Positions 1 to 6,240 are shown, counted from the first letter of the stretch. The stretch: DNA of 6,433 nucleotides from an uncultured Ruminococcus sp. (GCA_902773395.1 CACYEJ010000285.1:1-6433), one strand, 5' to 3'. Notes: generated from the letters alone by a model not told the origin. Made by a program: numbers and translations.

Positions 1-73
1 CGGGTGTGGCGCAGTTTGGTAGCGCGCTTGAATGGGGTTCAAGAGGCCGCTGGTTCGACTCCAGTCACTCGGA
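1..73 (+). tRNA. tRNA-Pro(GGG), missing only its first base
   Basis: The cloverleaf folds completely. The D stem is GCGC (9-12) with GCGC (22-25). The anticodon stem is CTTGA (27-31) with TCAAG (39-43), around loop ATGGGGT. The T arm is GCTGG (49-53), TTCGACT, CCAGT (61-65). Anticodon GGG is at 34-36, giving proline (CCC/CCU codons). The acceptor strand CACTCGG (66-72) pairs fully only if one more C lies before the window, so the gene is cut by one base at the edge. Discriminator A is at 73. The bases that follow are CTT, so CCA is not encoded and must be added after transcription. A strong terminator follows at once, which suggests this is the last or only gene of its transcript. Confidence 0.95.
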
Positions 74-76
74 CTT

Positions 77-114
77 AACCGCTTAAAGCATGGTTCTTTA
101 AGCGGTTCTTTTTT
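77..114 (+). terminator. Intrinsic terminator of the tRNA-Pro transcript
   Basis: A perfect 12-bp stem, AACCGCTTAAAG (77-88) with CTTTAAGCGGTT (96-107), closes a 7-nt loop. It is followed by C and a run of six T (109-114). It starts three bases after the tRNA discriminator, so it ends the tRNA transcript. Confidence 0.93.
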
Positions 115-131
115 ATATTATAATTATTATC

Positions 132-161
132 AAAAACTCCCTGTATTTCTACAAGGAGTTT
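132..161 (-). terminator. Intrinsic terminator of the cysE-SBP unit
   Basis: The arms are 134-144 and 151-161 with a 6-nt loop. Read as + strand RNA the stem has a C-A mismatch (141/154). Read as minus-strand RNA the same pair is a G-U wobble, so the 11-bp stem is complete only in the minus direction. On the minus strand the stem runs into a short T tract (complement of 132-136). It lies just after the stop codon of the binding-protein gene and faces the tRNA terminator. Confidence 0.8.
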
Positions 162-164
162 GTT

Positions 165-1214
165 TTATTCATATGAAGTTTTAACTCTTTTAGAGTCTGA
201 ATAGCTTTGAGGAACATCAATATACAACTGTTCAACTACATCTTCATTAACATAAAGTGTACATTCACTAACAACCTCTACCGGTGTGTTTGCGGCACTC
301 TGCCCTCTTAATACTGACGCTGCGGTTTCTCCTGCTTTCTTGCCCAAAGCGGTGAAATCATAGCAATATCCTGCTATACAACCCTCTTTAATCTCGGTGA
401 GCGTTACTCCGTATACCGGCTTATTTCCGAGAATTGCCTGATTTACGATATTCCACGAGTTAGCAGAAACCATATTGTCCGGCAGCAGTGTAATTGCATC
501 TACCTCAGGAACCATTTCAGCCGCTGTAGGAGTAAGTTCGGAAGGATCTTCAACTGCCCCTTCGTAAACTGTAATTCCCATCTTTTTTGCCTCACTTTTT
601 AAAGCTTTAAGCTGTTTCTCCGTATTGGGTTCATCAACTGTGTAGATAACACCAAGTTTTGTAATCGTAGGCTGAAATGTGTTAATCATATTTAACTGTT
701 CCTTGATGTCAAACGCTGTTGATACACCCGTGCAATTATTTGTGGGCGATTGATTCGAAACTACCAAATCAGCGCCAACCGGATCTGTCACCGCACAGAA
801 GATAACAGGAATCCTGGAAGCTGTACTGATTGACGGATACACCACAGCTGCGGCAGGCGTTCCGATTGTAATCACGAGATCATATCCGCCGTTGATAACT
901 ATATTTTGTGCGACTTCCTCACAATCCTGTTCAGGAGAATTATCTGAGCCAATATTTACATCATATGCAATACCTGCTTCATCGAGTGACTGTTTAATTC
1001 CGTCACAACATTCATTAAGAGCGGTATAATTCATATATTGAATGATAGATACCTTAGCTTTTCGGGTAGATAAATTTTCCGGTTTACTTTCCTGCTGTAT
1101 ACTCTCACTAACTATTTCGTCTTCATCGAACGACATTTTACAGCCTGAGGTTACAGAGACAAATAGCAAAAGAAACGATAGCACAACGGAAATAAATTTT
1201 AACTGCTTTTTCAT
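165..1214 (-). CDS. ABC transporter substrate-binding lipoprotein, TrpX-like (ABC_sub_bind family)
   Basis: The 349-residue protein has a lipoprotein signal: basic MKKQLK, a hydrophobic stretch at about 7-21, and a lipobox ending VTSGC with Cys25 as the likely lipidation site. A short acidic linker follows, then a periplasmic-binding fold from about residue 53. Family hallmarks are VITIGTPAAA (114-123), PVIFCAVTDPVGADLV (136-151), the KLGVIYT strand (186-192) and the C-terminal YDFTALGKKAGETAASVLRG (285-304). These match the COG2984/PF04392 group, which includes tryptophan/tyrosine-binding TrpX proteins; ligand identity cannot be read from sequence. GAAAGGAA lies a few bases before the ATG. 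The gene starts 42 bp after the cysE stop with no terminator between, so it is probably cotranscribed. Related systems usually carry permease and ATPase genes beside the binding protein, but here the next features are a terminator and a tRNA, so it is an orphan locally. It could serve a distant transporter or act as a sensor. Confidence 0.9.
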   Translation of the reverse strand: MKKQLKFISVVLSFLLLFVSVTSGCKMSFDEDEIVSESIQQESKPENLSTRKAKVSIIQYMNYTALNECCDGIKQSLDEAGIAYDVNIGSDNSPEQDCEEVAQNIVINGGYDLVITIGTPAAAVVYPSISTASRIPVIFCAVTDPVGADLVVSNQSPTNNCTGVSTAFDIKEQLNMINTFQPTITKLGVIYTVDEPNTEKQLKALKSEAKKMGITVYEGAVEDPSELTPTAAEMVPEVDAITLLPDNMVSANSWNIVNQAILGNKPVYGVTLTEIKEGCIAGYCYDFTALGKKAGETAASVLRGQSAANTPVEVVSECTLYVNEDVVEQLYIDVPQSYSDSKRVKTSYE

Positions 1215-1236
1215 ACAAGTTCCTTTCAGATTTTCT

Positions 1237-1253
1237 GACTATAAATTATAGAC
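1237..1253. repeat. Short imperfect palindrome between cysE and the SBP gene
   Basis: The 17-bp sequence GACTATAAATTATAGAC reads the same on both strands except for one mismatched pair near its ends and the central base. It fills much of the 42-bp gap between the two genes, upstream of the SBP ribosome binding site. It could be an operator, an mRNA processing hairpin or chance in AT-rich DNA; there is no T tract, so it is not a terminator. Confidence 0.3.
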
Positions 1254-1256
1254 TTA

Positions 1257-2219
1257 TTAGATGACCCAATCAGAGAAATCATCAGAATTCGATTCATGAG
1301 AGGTACTTCGGCTATACTCAAGCTCCGGATTTTTTACGCTGACTTTCATTCCTTGTGAAACAGAATTTACTATAAAAGCATTTCCGCCTATCGTCACTCC
1401 ATCGCCTATTACTGTTTCGCCACCAAGCACAGATGTACCCGAATAGATAGTAACATTATTGCCGAGAGTTGGGTGACGTTTTACTCCTTTTAACTGCTGA
1501 CCCTTACGAGTTGACAACGCACCAAGTGTAACACCCTGATAAATTTTAACATTCTCGCCTATAACTGTTGTTTCGCCTATAACAACACCCGTACCGTGAT
1601 CAATAAAGAAATATTTACCGATTGTCGCACCGGGGTTTATATCTATACCTGTCAAGCCGTGGGCATACTCTGTTATTATTCTGGGAATCATTGGCACTCC
1701 CAAAAGATACAGCTCATGTGCGATTCTATACACTGTTATTGCAAAAATACACGGATAGCAAAAAATAATCTCATCTGTACTGAAAGCAGCCGGATCACCG
1801 TTGTAAGCAGCGATTACATCAGTACTCAAGTATTCTCTGATTTTAGGAAGAGTCTTCAAAAAATCATATGTTATCTCATCTGCTTTTTCAATAATTTGAT
1901 TTCTGGTATAATGCTCCTCGGTTTCGATATTATCTAAAGCCTTTGCAATCTGCTTTTTGAGATGATATTGAATAAACTCTAACCTCTCTCCTGCAATATA
2001 CCGCGCATACTCACTGCGAACCTTATTATTATCAAAGAACCCCGGAAAAAGAAGACGTCTAAGCTCCTCTACAACGTTGATTAATATTTCCTTATTGACA
2101 ATATTATCCTTATCTATCCTGCAAGTAAGCTCATGGGATTTATAGCTGTCAATCAGCATATCCACCAATTCCGAAACGTTTTTGTCGTCACAATCTTTAA
2201 TCTTATTTTCTAAACACAT
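1257..2219 (-). CDS. cysE: Serine O-acetyltransferase, long form
   Basis: This enzyme transfers acetyl from acetyl-CoA to L-serine to give O-acetylserine, the precursor for cysteine synthase (CysK). The 320-residue protein has a helical N-terminal domain (about 10-185), including GDPAAFSTDE (141-150), which aligns with the DPA serine-site motif. A left-handed beta-helix of hexapeptide repeats follows (about 190-290). Catalytic-site residues are visible: Asp207-His208 in IDHGTGVVIGE, aligning with E. coli Asp157-His158, and Arg248-His249 in KRHPT, aligning with Arg192-His193. The usual GVPA turn after the helix is replaced by KNPELEY. A serine-rich tail then ends FSDWVI with a C-terminal Ile, the feature that inserts into the CysK active site in characterised cysteine synthase complexes. 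The protein is longer than the roughly 270-residue E. coli enzyme. AAAGGGTGTG precedes the ATG by about 10 nt, and a perfect consensus promoter lies about 105 nt upstream. It leads a two-gene unit with the downstream SBP. Confidence 0.95.
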   Translation of the reverse strand: MCLENKIKDCDDKNVSELVDMLIDSYKSHELTCRIDKDNIVNKEILINVVEELRRLLFPGFFDNNKVRSEYARYIAGERLEFIQYHLKKQIAKALDNIETEEHYTRNQIIEKADEITYDFLKTLPKIREYLSTDVIAAYNGDPAAFSTDEIIFCYPCIFAITVYRIAHELYLLGVPMIPRIITEYAHGLTGIDINPGATIGKYFFIDHGTGVVIGETTVIGENVKIYQGVTLGALSTRKGQQLKGVKRHPTLGNNVTIYSGTSVLGGETVIGDGVTIGGNAFIVNSVSQGMKVSVKNPELEYSRSTSHESNSDDFSDWVI

Positions 2220-2328
2220 TTTCGTTCACACCCTTTTATATACATTCTCAATCATTATATGCTTTATTAACGATTTATGAAACTGCTTTTACAGTATAAC
2301 CAATATTAATGCTTGATTCGCTATTTTA

Positions 2329-2357
2329 ATTATAAATGTTAATATGATGAATGTCAA
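2329..2357 (-). promoter_or_regulatory. Consensus sigma-A promoter of cysE
   Basis: On the minus strand there is an exact TTGACA (-35, 2352-2357), a 17-bp spacer and an exact TATAAT (-10, 2329-2334). Transcription would begin near 2322, giving a leader of about 100 nt before cysE. I see no T-box (no GGTGGNACCGCG core) or SAM-riboswitch core in that leader, only a small ACTG/CAGT hairpin. A weaker possible -10 TATAAT also lies at 2254-2259, closer to the gene. Confidence 0.85.
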
Positions 2358-2418
2358 TAAGTGAACAGTTAAAAAAGATGTTTATTTGCACACCTTAAAA
2401 ACTTTACTAAAAAATCTG

Positions 2419-2447
2419 TTGCAATCACACATTTAATATAATAAAAT
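2419..2447 (+). promoter_or_regulatory. Promoter candidate for the Rpn-like remnant
   Basis: TTGCAA (2419-2424), a 17-bp spacer and TAAAAT (2442-2447) give a reasonable sigma-A promoter. Transcription would start near 2454, placing the AGAAAGG ribosome binding site at the very 5' end. An exact TATAAT at 2437-2442 overlaps but has no well-spaced -35. Confidence 0.5.
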
Positions 2448-2472
2448 TAATATAGAAAGGTTGGTGGTTACA

Positions 2473-2796
2473 ATGTCCAGCAAAAAGAAGAAAACAAAAA
2501 ACACGAAAGAAACTAACTGTGAATACAAAGACAGACTGTTTAAATTCATTTTTGGCAATCCCGAAAATAAGGCGTGGACATTGAGCCTATATAATGCTAT
2601 TAACAGTACATCCTACGAAAACGCCGATGACATACAGCTTACAACCATATTCTTAGAAAAATATAACTTGTTACTATCGTATTATACATTAAAAAAAAGA
2701 GATTACCACACAAAAATTTTCAACGGTAATCTCTTCTTTTTTAATCAATCAAATTCGCTGGAGCTAACACATATTCCTCTGAAACCAGCTGACTGA
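2473..2796 (+). pseudogene. Truncated Rpn-family (PD-(D/E)XK nuclease/putative transposase) N-terminal remnant
   Basis: Translation from ATG 2473 gives a lysine-rich start followed by KDRLFKFIFGNPENKAWTLS and then LYNAINSTSYENADDIQLTTI. This is the highly characteristic N terminus of Rpn/PDDEXK-type proteins abundant in gut Clostridia, recognised from memory and not by search. The recognisable part stops near 2649. The rest of the frame (FLEKYNLLLSYY onward) looks unrelated, crosses the bidirectional terminator and overlaps the convergent gene by 52 bp, so it is probably chance read-through. Family members are usually around 300 residues and carry the nuclease core after this point, which is missing here. 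ATG 2473 is preferred over in-frame TTG 2461 and GTG 2464: AGAAAGG (2454-2460) is too close to those, while GGTGG (2463-2467) is well placed for 2473. Activity is unlikely. It might instead survive as a small protein of unknown role. Confidence 0.65.
2691..2742. terminator. Bidirectional intrinsic terminator
   Basis: An 11-bp stem, AAGAGATTACC (2697-2707) with GGTAATCTCTT (2725-2735), closes a 17-nt loop. On the + strand it is followed by C and six T (2737-2742). On the minus strand it runs directly into eight T (complement of 2691-2698), so it is strongest for the minus-strand SGNH gene that stops at 2745. It sits inside the Rpn-like reading frame. Confidence 0.9.
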
Positions 2797-3941
2797 TCTG
2801 TTGTGGAAAATCTGACTTCAATCGAACTTTTTATATTTATTTCTTTGTCGCTCAACAAAAGAATTCGAAGTTGGAATGTATCGTTTATTGGATCTGCTTC
2901 AGGTGCTGTATATTCTTTTCCATCTATCAGTATTTTACAATCATTCTCGCCAGATAAATATTTATAGTCTATACCAACTATTCCCTTTATAGGATTGGTC
3001 AGTCTGTATACATAATTATTTCCTTCACGAGTGAAATCACGAGCATTTATTGCCTTCAGCTCGTTAAAATCATCGGCTTCAACATTTACAGGCTCTATCT
3101 CCTCATCGTTATAGGTCGTTCTGTTATCAACCTGTTCATCTATAACAGAATATATTGTATCTGCGTATATCTGATGACCTTTATCGTTAGGAATAATTTT
3201 GTCGTCTGTTAAGGTTTCGTATTTGCCATTACTTCCATCTGTAAAGGGTGCTATCGTATCAGCAACAGCAATTCCGTAATGATCGGCAAGATCCTGAATA
3301 ACTTTCATCTTACTGGTGTATTTCATCTGTGATGATTCCAATACAGATATTATCGAACACTTATCAAAATTAGTTCGTACAGCACGTATTATAGATTCAT
3401 AATATCTTTGAAACTTCTTATTCTCATCGTTTTGTCCATAACATATTATAGCTAAGTCATACTGTACTCTGTCGGATAATACCATTGTACGAACATATCC
3501 TGCATACGATGAGTTGCCTGCCATGGATATGTTTTTTACATAAACACTAACATTGTAATTTTTTTCAATCTGGTTTTTCAACAAATTAATCCATGTTTTG
3601 GAATTGTCGCTAGCACCGTCACCTATTCCGATCTGATCTCCTATAATCAAAATCTTAACGTCAAATCCATCATTTAACTTTTCATAAAAAGAATCTGTTT
3701 CTTCCTTTTTTTCATACTCAGCTTGTTTCTTACGGTCTTCAAATATCTCCTGACGCTGCTTATCCTCCTCTTGCTTGGACTTCTCTATTTCTTGTGAAAG
3801 CTGCTGCTGCTCAGTTGTATTATCAAAAACAACTACAAAGCTAAATCCAATAAGCAAAATAGCTGCTACTATTGATAATACTAGATTTATTATTCTGACT
3901 TTTCTGTCTGTTTCCGGTGAGCTAAACATTCTCAATCTCAT
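2745..3941 (-). CDS. Membrane-anchored SGNH/GDSL-fold protein with Gln at the nucleophile position
   Basis: The 398-residue protein has a basic N terminus, one membrane segment (about 18-39), a charged Gln/Glu/Lys coiled-coil stalk (about 44-88), an extracytoplasmic SGNH domain (about 94-270) and a beta-rich C-terminal region (about 300-398) I do not recognise. Block I reads IIGDQIGIGDGAS (99-111): the catalytic Ser of the GDS motif is Gln103, codon CAG. The other blocks are kept: Gly142 in NISMAGNSS, GQND (169-172) and DKGH (253-256), which supply Gly, Asn and the Asp/His pair. Active relatives are esterases or acyl hydrolases, often acting on cell-wall or exopolysaccharide acyl groups. Without the Ser this one may bind rather than cleave, or use another nucleophile. 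It lies 106 bp after the tyrosine-kinase gene, suggesting a surface-polysaccharide role. The first ATG directly abuts AAAGGA; the in-frame TTG at codon 3 has better spacing, so the start is uncertain by a few codons. Confidence 0.88.
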   Translation of the reverse strand: MRLRMFSSPETDRKVRIINLVLSIVAAILLIGFSFVVVFDNTTEQQQLSQEIEKSKQEEDKQRQEIFEDRKKQAEYEKKEETDSFYEKLNDGFDVKILIIGDQIGIGDGASDNSKTWINLLKNQIEKNYNVSVYVKNISMAGNSSYAGYVRTMVLSDRVQYDLAIICYGQNDENKKFQRYYESIIRAVRTNFDKCSIISVLESSQMKYTSKMKVIQDLADHYGIAVADTIAPFTDGSNGKYETLTDDKIIPNDKGHQIYADTIYSVIDEQVDNRTTYNDEEIEPVNVEADDFNELKAINARDFTREGNNYVYRLTNPIKGIVGIDYKYLSGENDCKILIDGKEYTAPEADPINDTFQLRILLLSDKEINIKSSIEVRFSTTDQSAGFRGICVSSSEFD

Positions 3942-3948
3942 TCCTTTC
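3942..3948 (-). promoter_or_regulatory. Ribosome binding site that questions the SGNH start
   Basis: GAAAGGA on the minus strand ends immediately before ATG 3941 with no spacer. The spacing is about 7 nt from the GG to the in-frame TTG at 3935-3933 (codon 3) and about 13 nt to ATG 3929 (codon 5). The TTG start is best placed and would shorten the protein by two residues. The membrane anchor is unaffected. Confidence 0.5.
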
Positions 3949-3993
3949 GTTTATCCAAGTCATATTTAACCACTATACCACATTCATTATAGC

Positions 3994-4034
3994 AATAGAC
4001 TCACACCTAATATCCGTAGCGGTGCGAGTCTATT
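3994..4034 (-). promoter_or_regulatory. Intercistronic hairpin between kinase and SGNH genes
   Basis: A 14-bp stem pairs 3994-4007 with 4021-4034 around a 13-nt loop. The only irregular pair (4003/4025) is a G-U wobble in minus-strand RNA but an A-C mismatch in + strand RNA, so the structure fits the minus-strand transcript. It starts 13 nt after the kinase stop codon. No T tract follows, so it is not a classic terminator; it may be an attenuator, processing site or mRNA stabiliser. A TATAAT on the minus strand (3986-3991) lies just beyond it, without a good -35. Confidence 0.6.
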
Positions 4035-4047
4035 TGAAGAATCACAA

Positions 4048-5568
4048 TTAATATTCAGTAGTTTTTCCGTAATGTGAATAATAGGAGTAATAGTAGTAAT
4101 AGTTAGAAACATCTGAGCTGATTTTATATTGGTTAAGAATAGAACCAACCAGCGAAACACCTGCTTTTTCAAGATTTTTCTTCGCATTTACCAAAATCTT
4201 CTTGTGAGTTGAATCAGACTTTACAACAAGTATTGCAGCGTCCATGTATCTGCCGACAAGTGATGAATCAGTCATGCTCAAACACGGTGGTGTATCATAT
4301 ATAACGTAATCGTATCTCTCGGAAAGCTGTGATACAATCTCACCCATCTTCTCACTCGAAAGAAGTGCTGTAGGCTTTGAAGACAACTTACCGGCAAAAA
4401 GAATATCCATTGACTGCTCAGTAAAATCATATTCATACAATGCCTCATCAAGAGTACATTCATTATTGAAAACATTTGTTAAACCAACAGAATGTCTATG
4501 AAGATGATGAAGGCTCGGACGTCTTAGATCGCAGTCAACAAGGCAAACCTTTTTGCCATAGCTTGCAAGAGCAAGTGCAAGATTAACAGAACAATTCGTT
4601 TTTCCCTCGTTTTCAACAGCAGAAGTTATTACAATATTCTTGCAGTTTTTCGACTTTGAGAGAAACTCAATATTAGTTGCCAGAACTTTATATGCCTCGG
4701 TGTAATATGACGGAGCGTTGTCATCGAACATACTATAGATTTCTTTTATAGCACTACTGCTTCTCTTTCTTTTATGAGAATGAGTTTTTTTGCTTTTACT
4801 CTCATTTTCTGTGTTAGACTTTTCTTTGCTGTCGCTTTCGTCTTTATCTTTATTTTTCTCAAAATCCTTAACATTAATCAAAGGAATAGAACCAAGCATA
4901 GGGACATCTAATGCAGCGACAATTTCTTTTTCTGATTTAATCTTATTATTAAGAAATTCTTTCAGTATAAAAATACCAGCAGAAAGTACAAAGCCTGCCA
5001 ATGCACCTGTCATTGTATTTTTTCGTTTGTTAGGTGACACAGGATAGCCATTATTAGAAACAGCCGCCGTATTCAAATACATTACCGAGCTGGACTTTAC
5101 CTGTTCGCTTATTGTCTTATTCGAACACTCGATAAACGTAGTTATAACAAGCTTTGCATAATCAGGATCAGCACTCGTCATTGAAAGCTCTACAACCTGA
5201 GTATCATCAACAGTTATTACAGAAATGGAATTCTTTAACTGTTCATAAGTAAGATTTGAATCTAGTTCATCAAGAACCTGTTGCAAAACCACGTCCGACT
5301 TGGCAATTACCGAATACAGACTTGCCAATTTCACTGAATTACCGGACTGACCAATATCTATCTCATCTGTTTCATTAGTATTGTAATCTACAATTACAGA
5401 AGCCTTTACATTATATAACGGAGTAATATAATTCTTTGTGTAATAATATGCACCGAAAGCACCAATCAGAGTTGCAATAAGAATAACTGCAAGATATTTT
5501 CTCAATATCAAGAATAATTCTGAAAGATCAATCACATCGCTCTGAGGCCCTTTTACATTTTCATTCAT
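4048..5568 (-). CDS. Polysaccharide co-polymerase fused to BY-type tyrosine autokinase (Wzz/CapA + CapB/CpsD)
   Basis: This is one 506-residue chain. Residues 13-205 form a Wzz-type module: membrane segment 1 (about 27-43), an external loop of about 140 residues, a Pro motif GYPVSPNKRKN (174-184) and membrane segment 2 (about 186-203). A charged Lys/Glu/Ser linker (about 235-273) leads to the cytoplasmic BY-kinase. Walker A is AVENEGKT (317-324), Walker A' is VDCDLRRP (344-351) and Walker B is VIYDTPP (422-428, Asp425). The tail is tyrosine-rich: Tyr490-494, 496, 497, 500 and 506, the usual autophosphorylation cluster. Such proteins set chain length and control export of capsule or exopolysaccharide through cycles of phosphorylation. 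The short external loop resembles Gram-positive CapA more than Wzc, although the fusion is Wzc-like. The oligomerisation motif ExxRxxR reads EAYKVLA (291-297), with both Arg lost. AGGTGGG lies upstream of the ATG. The gene heads a unit with the SGNH gene; no cognate phosphatase is seen. Confidence 0.93.
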   Translation of the reverse strand: MNENVKGPQSDVIDLSELFLILRKYLAVILIATLIGAFGAYYYTKNYITPLYNVKASVIVDYNTNETDEIDIGQSGNSVKLASLYSVIAKSDVVLQQVLDELDSNLTYEQLKNSISVITVDDTQVVELSMTSADPDYAKLVITTFIECSNKTISEQVKSSSVMYLNTAAVSNNGYPVSPNKRKNTMTGALAGFVLSAGIFILKEFLNNKIKSEKEIVAALDVPMLGSIPLINVKDFEKNKDKDESDSKEKSNTENESKSKKTHSHKRKRSSSAIKEIYSMFDDNAPSYYTEAYKVLATNIEFLSKSKNCKNIVITSAVENEGKTNCSVNLALALASYGKKVCLVDCDLRRPSLHHLHRHSVGLTNVFNNECTLDEALYEYDFTEQSMDILFAGKLSSKPTALLSSEKMGEIVSQLSERYDYVIYDTPPCLSMTDSSLVGRYMDAAILVVKSDSTHKKILVNAKKNLEKAGVSLVGSILNQYKISSDVSNYYYYYSYYSHYGKTTEY

Positions 5569-5615
5569 TCTGCACCCACCTATTAATTTTACAACCTATT
5601 ACTATAAGTTATCGG

Positions 5616-5666
5616 AAAACGAATATCCAAAACACATGATAATTATAGTTTAAGTGTTTTCGTTTT
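5616..5666 (-). promoter_or_regulatory. Bulged hairpin in the kinase-gene leader
   Basis: AAAACG (5616-5621) pairs with CGTTTT (5661-5666), and AAAACAC (5629-5635) pairs with GTGTTTT (5654-5660). The two helices are contiguous on one side and separated by a 7-nt bulge (5622-5628) on the other, with an 18-nt loop. It lies within the roughly 120-nt leader of the kinase transcript. It does not match any riboswitch I know. Read on the + strand it is followed by CG and seven T, so it could also stop rightward transcription. Confidence 0.4.
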
Positions 5667-5697
5667 TTTCTTTTAAAGCTTTTTGTACACCTACATA

Positions 5698-5726
5698 ATT
5701 ATATAACAATGCTTTTGCTTTGTCAA
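5698..5726 (-). promoter_or_regulatory. Consensus sigma-A promoter of the kinase-SGNH unit
   Basis: The minus strand carries exact TTGACA (5721-5726), a 17-bp spacer and exact TATAAT (5698-5703). The predicted start near 5691 gives a leader of about 120 nt. AT-rich DNA upstream could act as an UP element. A perfect consensus suggests strong basal transcription, with any control imposed by a repressor or in the leader. Confidence 0.88.
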
Positions 5727-6083
5727 TAGAAATTATTATGAAAAAATCTCCAGATTACGCTAAAAATTTATATATTTGTAAGATAATAGCGATCATATAT
5801 TGTAAAAAACAATTTTTCTAAACAAACATAAATTGTTCAGAAGAATTTTTGTTATAAAGTTTTTTTAGATTTGTCTTCTTTATCATTTGACTCTTATGTT
5901 TCAAGATGGGTAGAAAATTAAGATTATCTTCATATATTGGTATTTTTATTTAACTTTGTATAAATATGTAATTTTAAAATTAAAATTTTATAATATATAA
6001 AATTTAATTTATTCTATTATTGAATTGTTTTAAAATCTATATAATTAACAAAATTTGAGTGTAAATCATTTATAAAAAAACAT
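5727..6083. other. AT-rich non-coding DNA upstream of the kinase promoter
   Basis: No convincing coding region is seen on either strand; stops are frequent and composition is very AT-rich. It contains two inverted repeats: AACAATTT (5808-5815) with AAATTGTT (5830-5837), and the longer AT-only repeat listed separately. It separates the minus-strand kinase promoter from a + strand promoter candidate, so it may be a divergent regulatory region. Confidence 0.6.
5977..6010. repeat. AT-only inverted repeat
   Basis: Arms 5977-5991 and 5997-6010 are complementary over 14 bp with a single bulged A. Every base is A or T. It could be a curved or easily melted element or a protein site, but such repeats arise readily in DNA of this composition. 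Confidence 0.45.
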
Positions 6084-6113
6084 TTGGAAACATTTACAGA
6101 TATGGTATACAAT
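6084..6113 (+). promoter_or_regulatory. Rightward promoter candidate
   Basis: TTGGAA (6084-6089) is followed after 16 bp by TATACA (6106-6111), or after 18 bp by TACAAT (6108-6113). TGG just before the first hexamer makes an extended -10. Transcription would start near 6119 and run through the hairpin region beyond 6200. Neither hexamer pair is perfect. Confidence 0.45.
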
Positions 6114-6211
6114 CTAAATAAATAGAATAGATATTTAAATAACAAGATTACAAATAATGCTTTTGTTTATACTCAGAAGCGTTAAGATTTAGCACTTATC
6201 TTTCTCAGACC

Positions 6212-6240
6212 GGCAATTCGCAAGCTCTTGCCTGTTTTTT
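6212..6240 (+). terminator. Possible terminator or attenuator hairpin
   Basis: GGCAA (6212-6216) pairs with TTGCC (6228-6232) around an 11-nt loop, then TG and six T (6235-6240). The loop contains a second GCAA (6220-6223) that competes for the same TTGC. The stem is short, so termination would be weak or conditional. With the upstream promoter candidate it would define a transcript of roughly 120 nt. Confidence 0.4.

Noticed and set aside
1596..1937. Open frame of 113 codons on the + strand inside cysE
   Set aside because: It lies wholly opposite a clear serine acetyltransferase, has no recognisable protein features and no ribosome binding site; it is a shadow.
2220..2322. Possible T-box or SAM riboswitch ahead of cysE
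   Set aside because: The leader is only about 100 nt and lacks the T-box core and the conserved SAM-riboswitch segments.
2419..2442. TTGCAA paired with the exact TATAAT at 2437-2442
   Set aside because: The spacer is only 12 bp; TAAAAT at 2442-2447 gives the proper 17 bp.
3775..5047. Several short frames on either strand within the kinase and SGNH genes, some with hydrophobic stretches
   Set aside because: They are antisense or off-frame readings of coiled-coil, linker and membrane-segment codons of the real genes.
5804..5837. Inverted repeat AACAATTT/AAATTGTT as a terminator
   Set aside because: The stem is all weak pairs but two, and no gene ends beside it; likely chance in AT-rich DNA.
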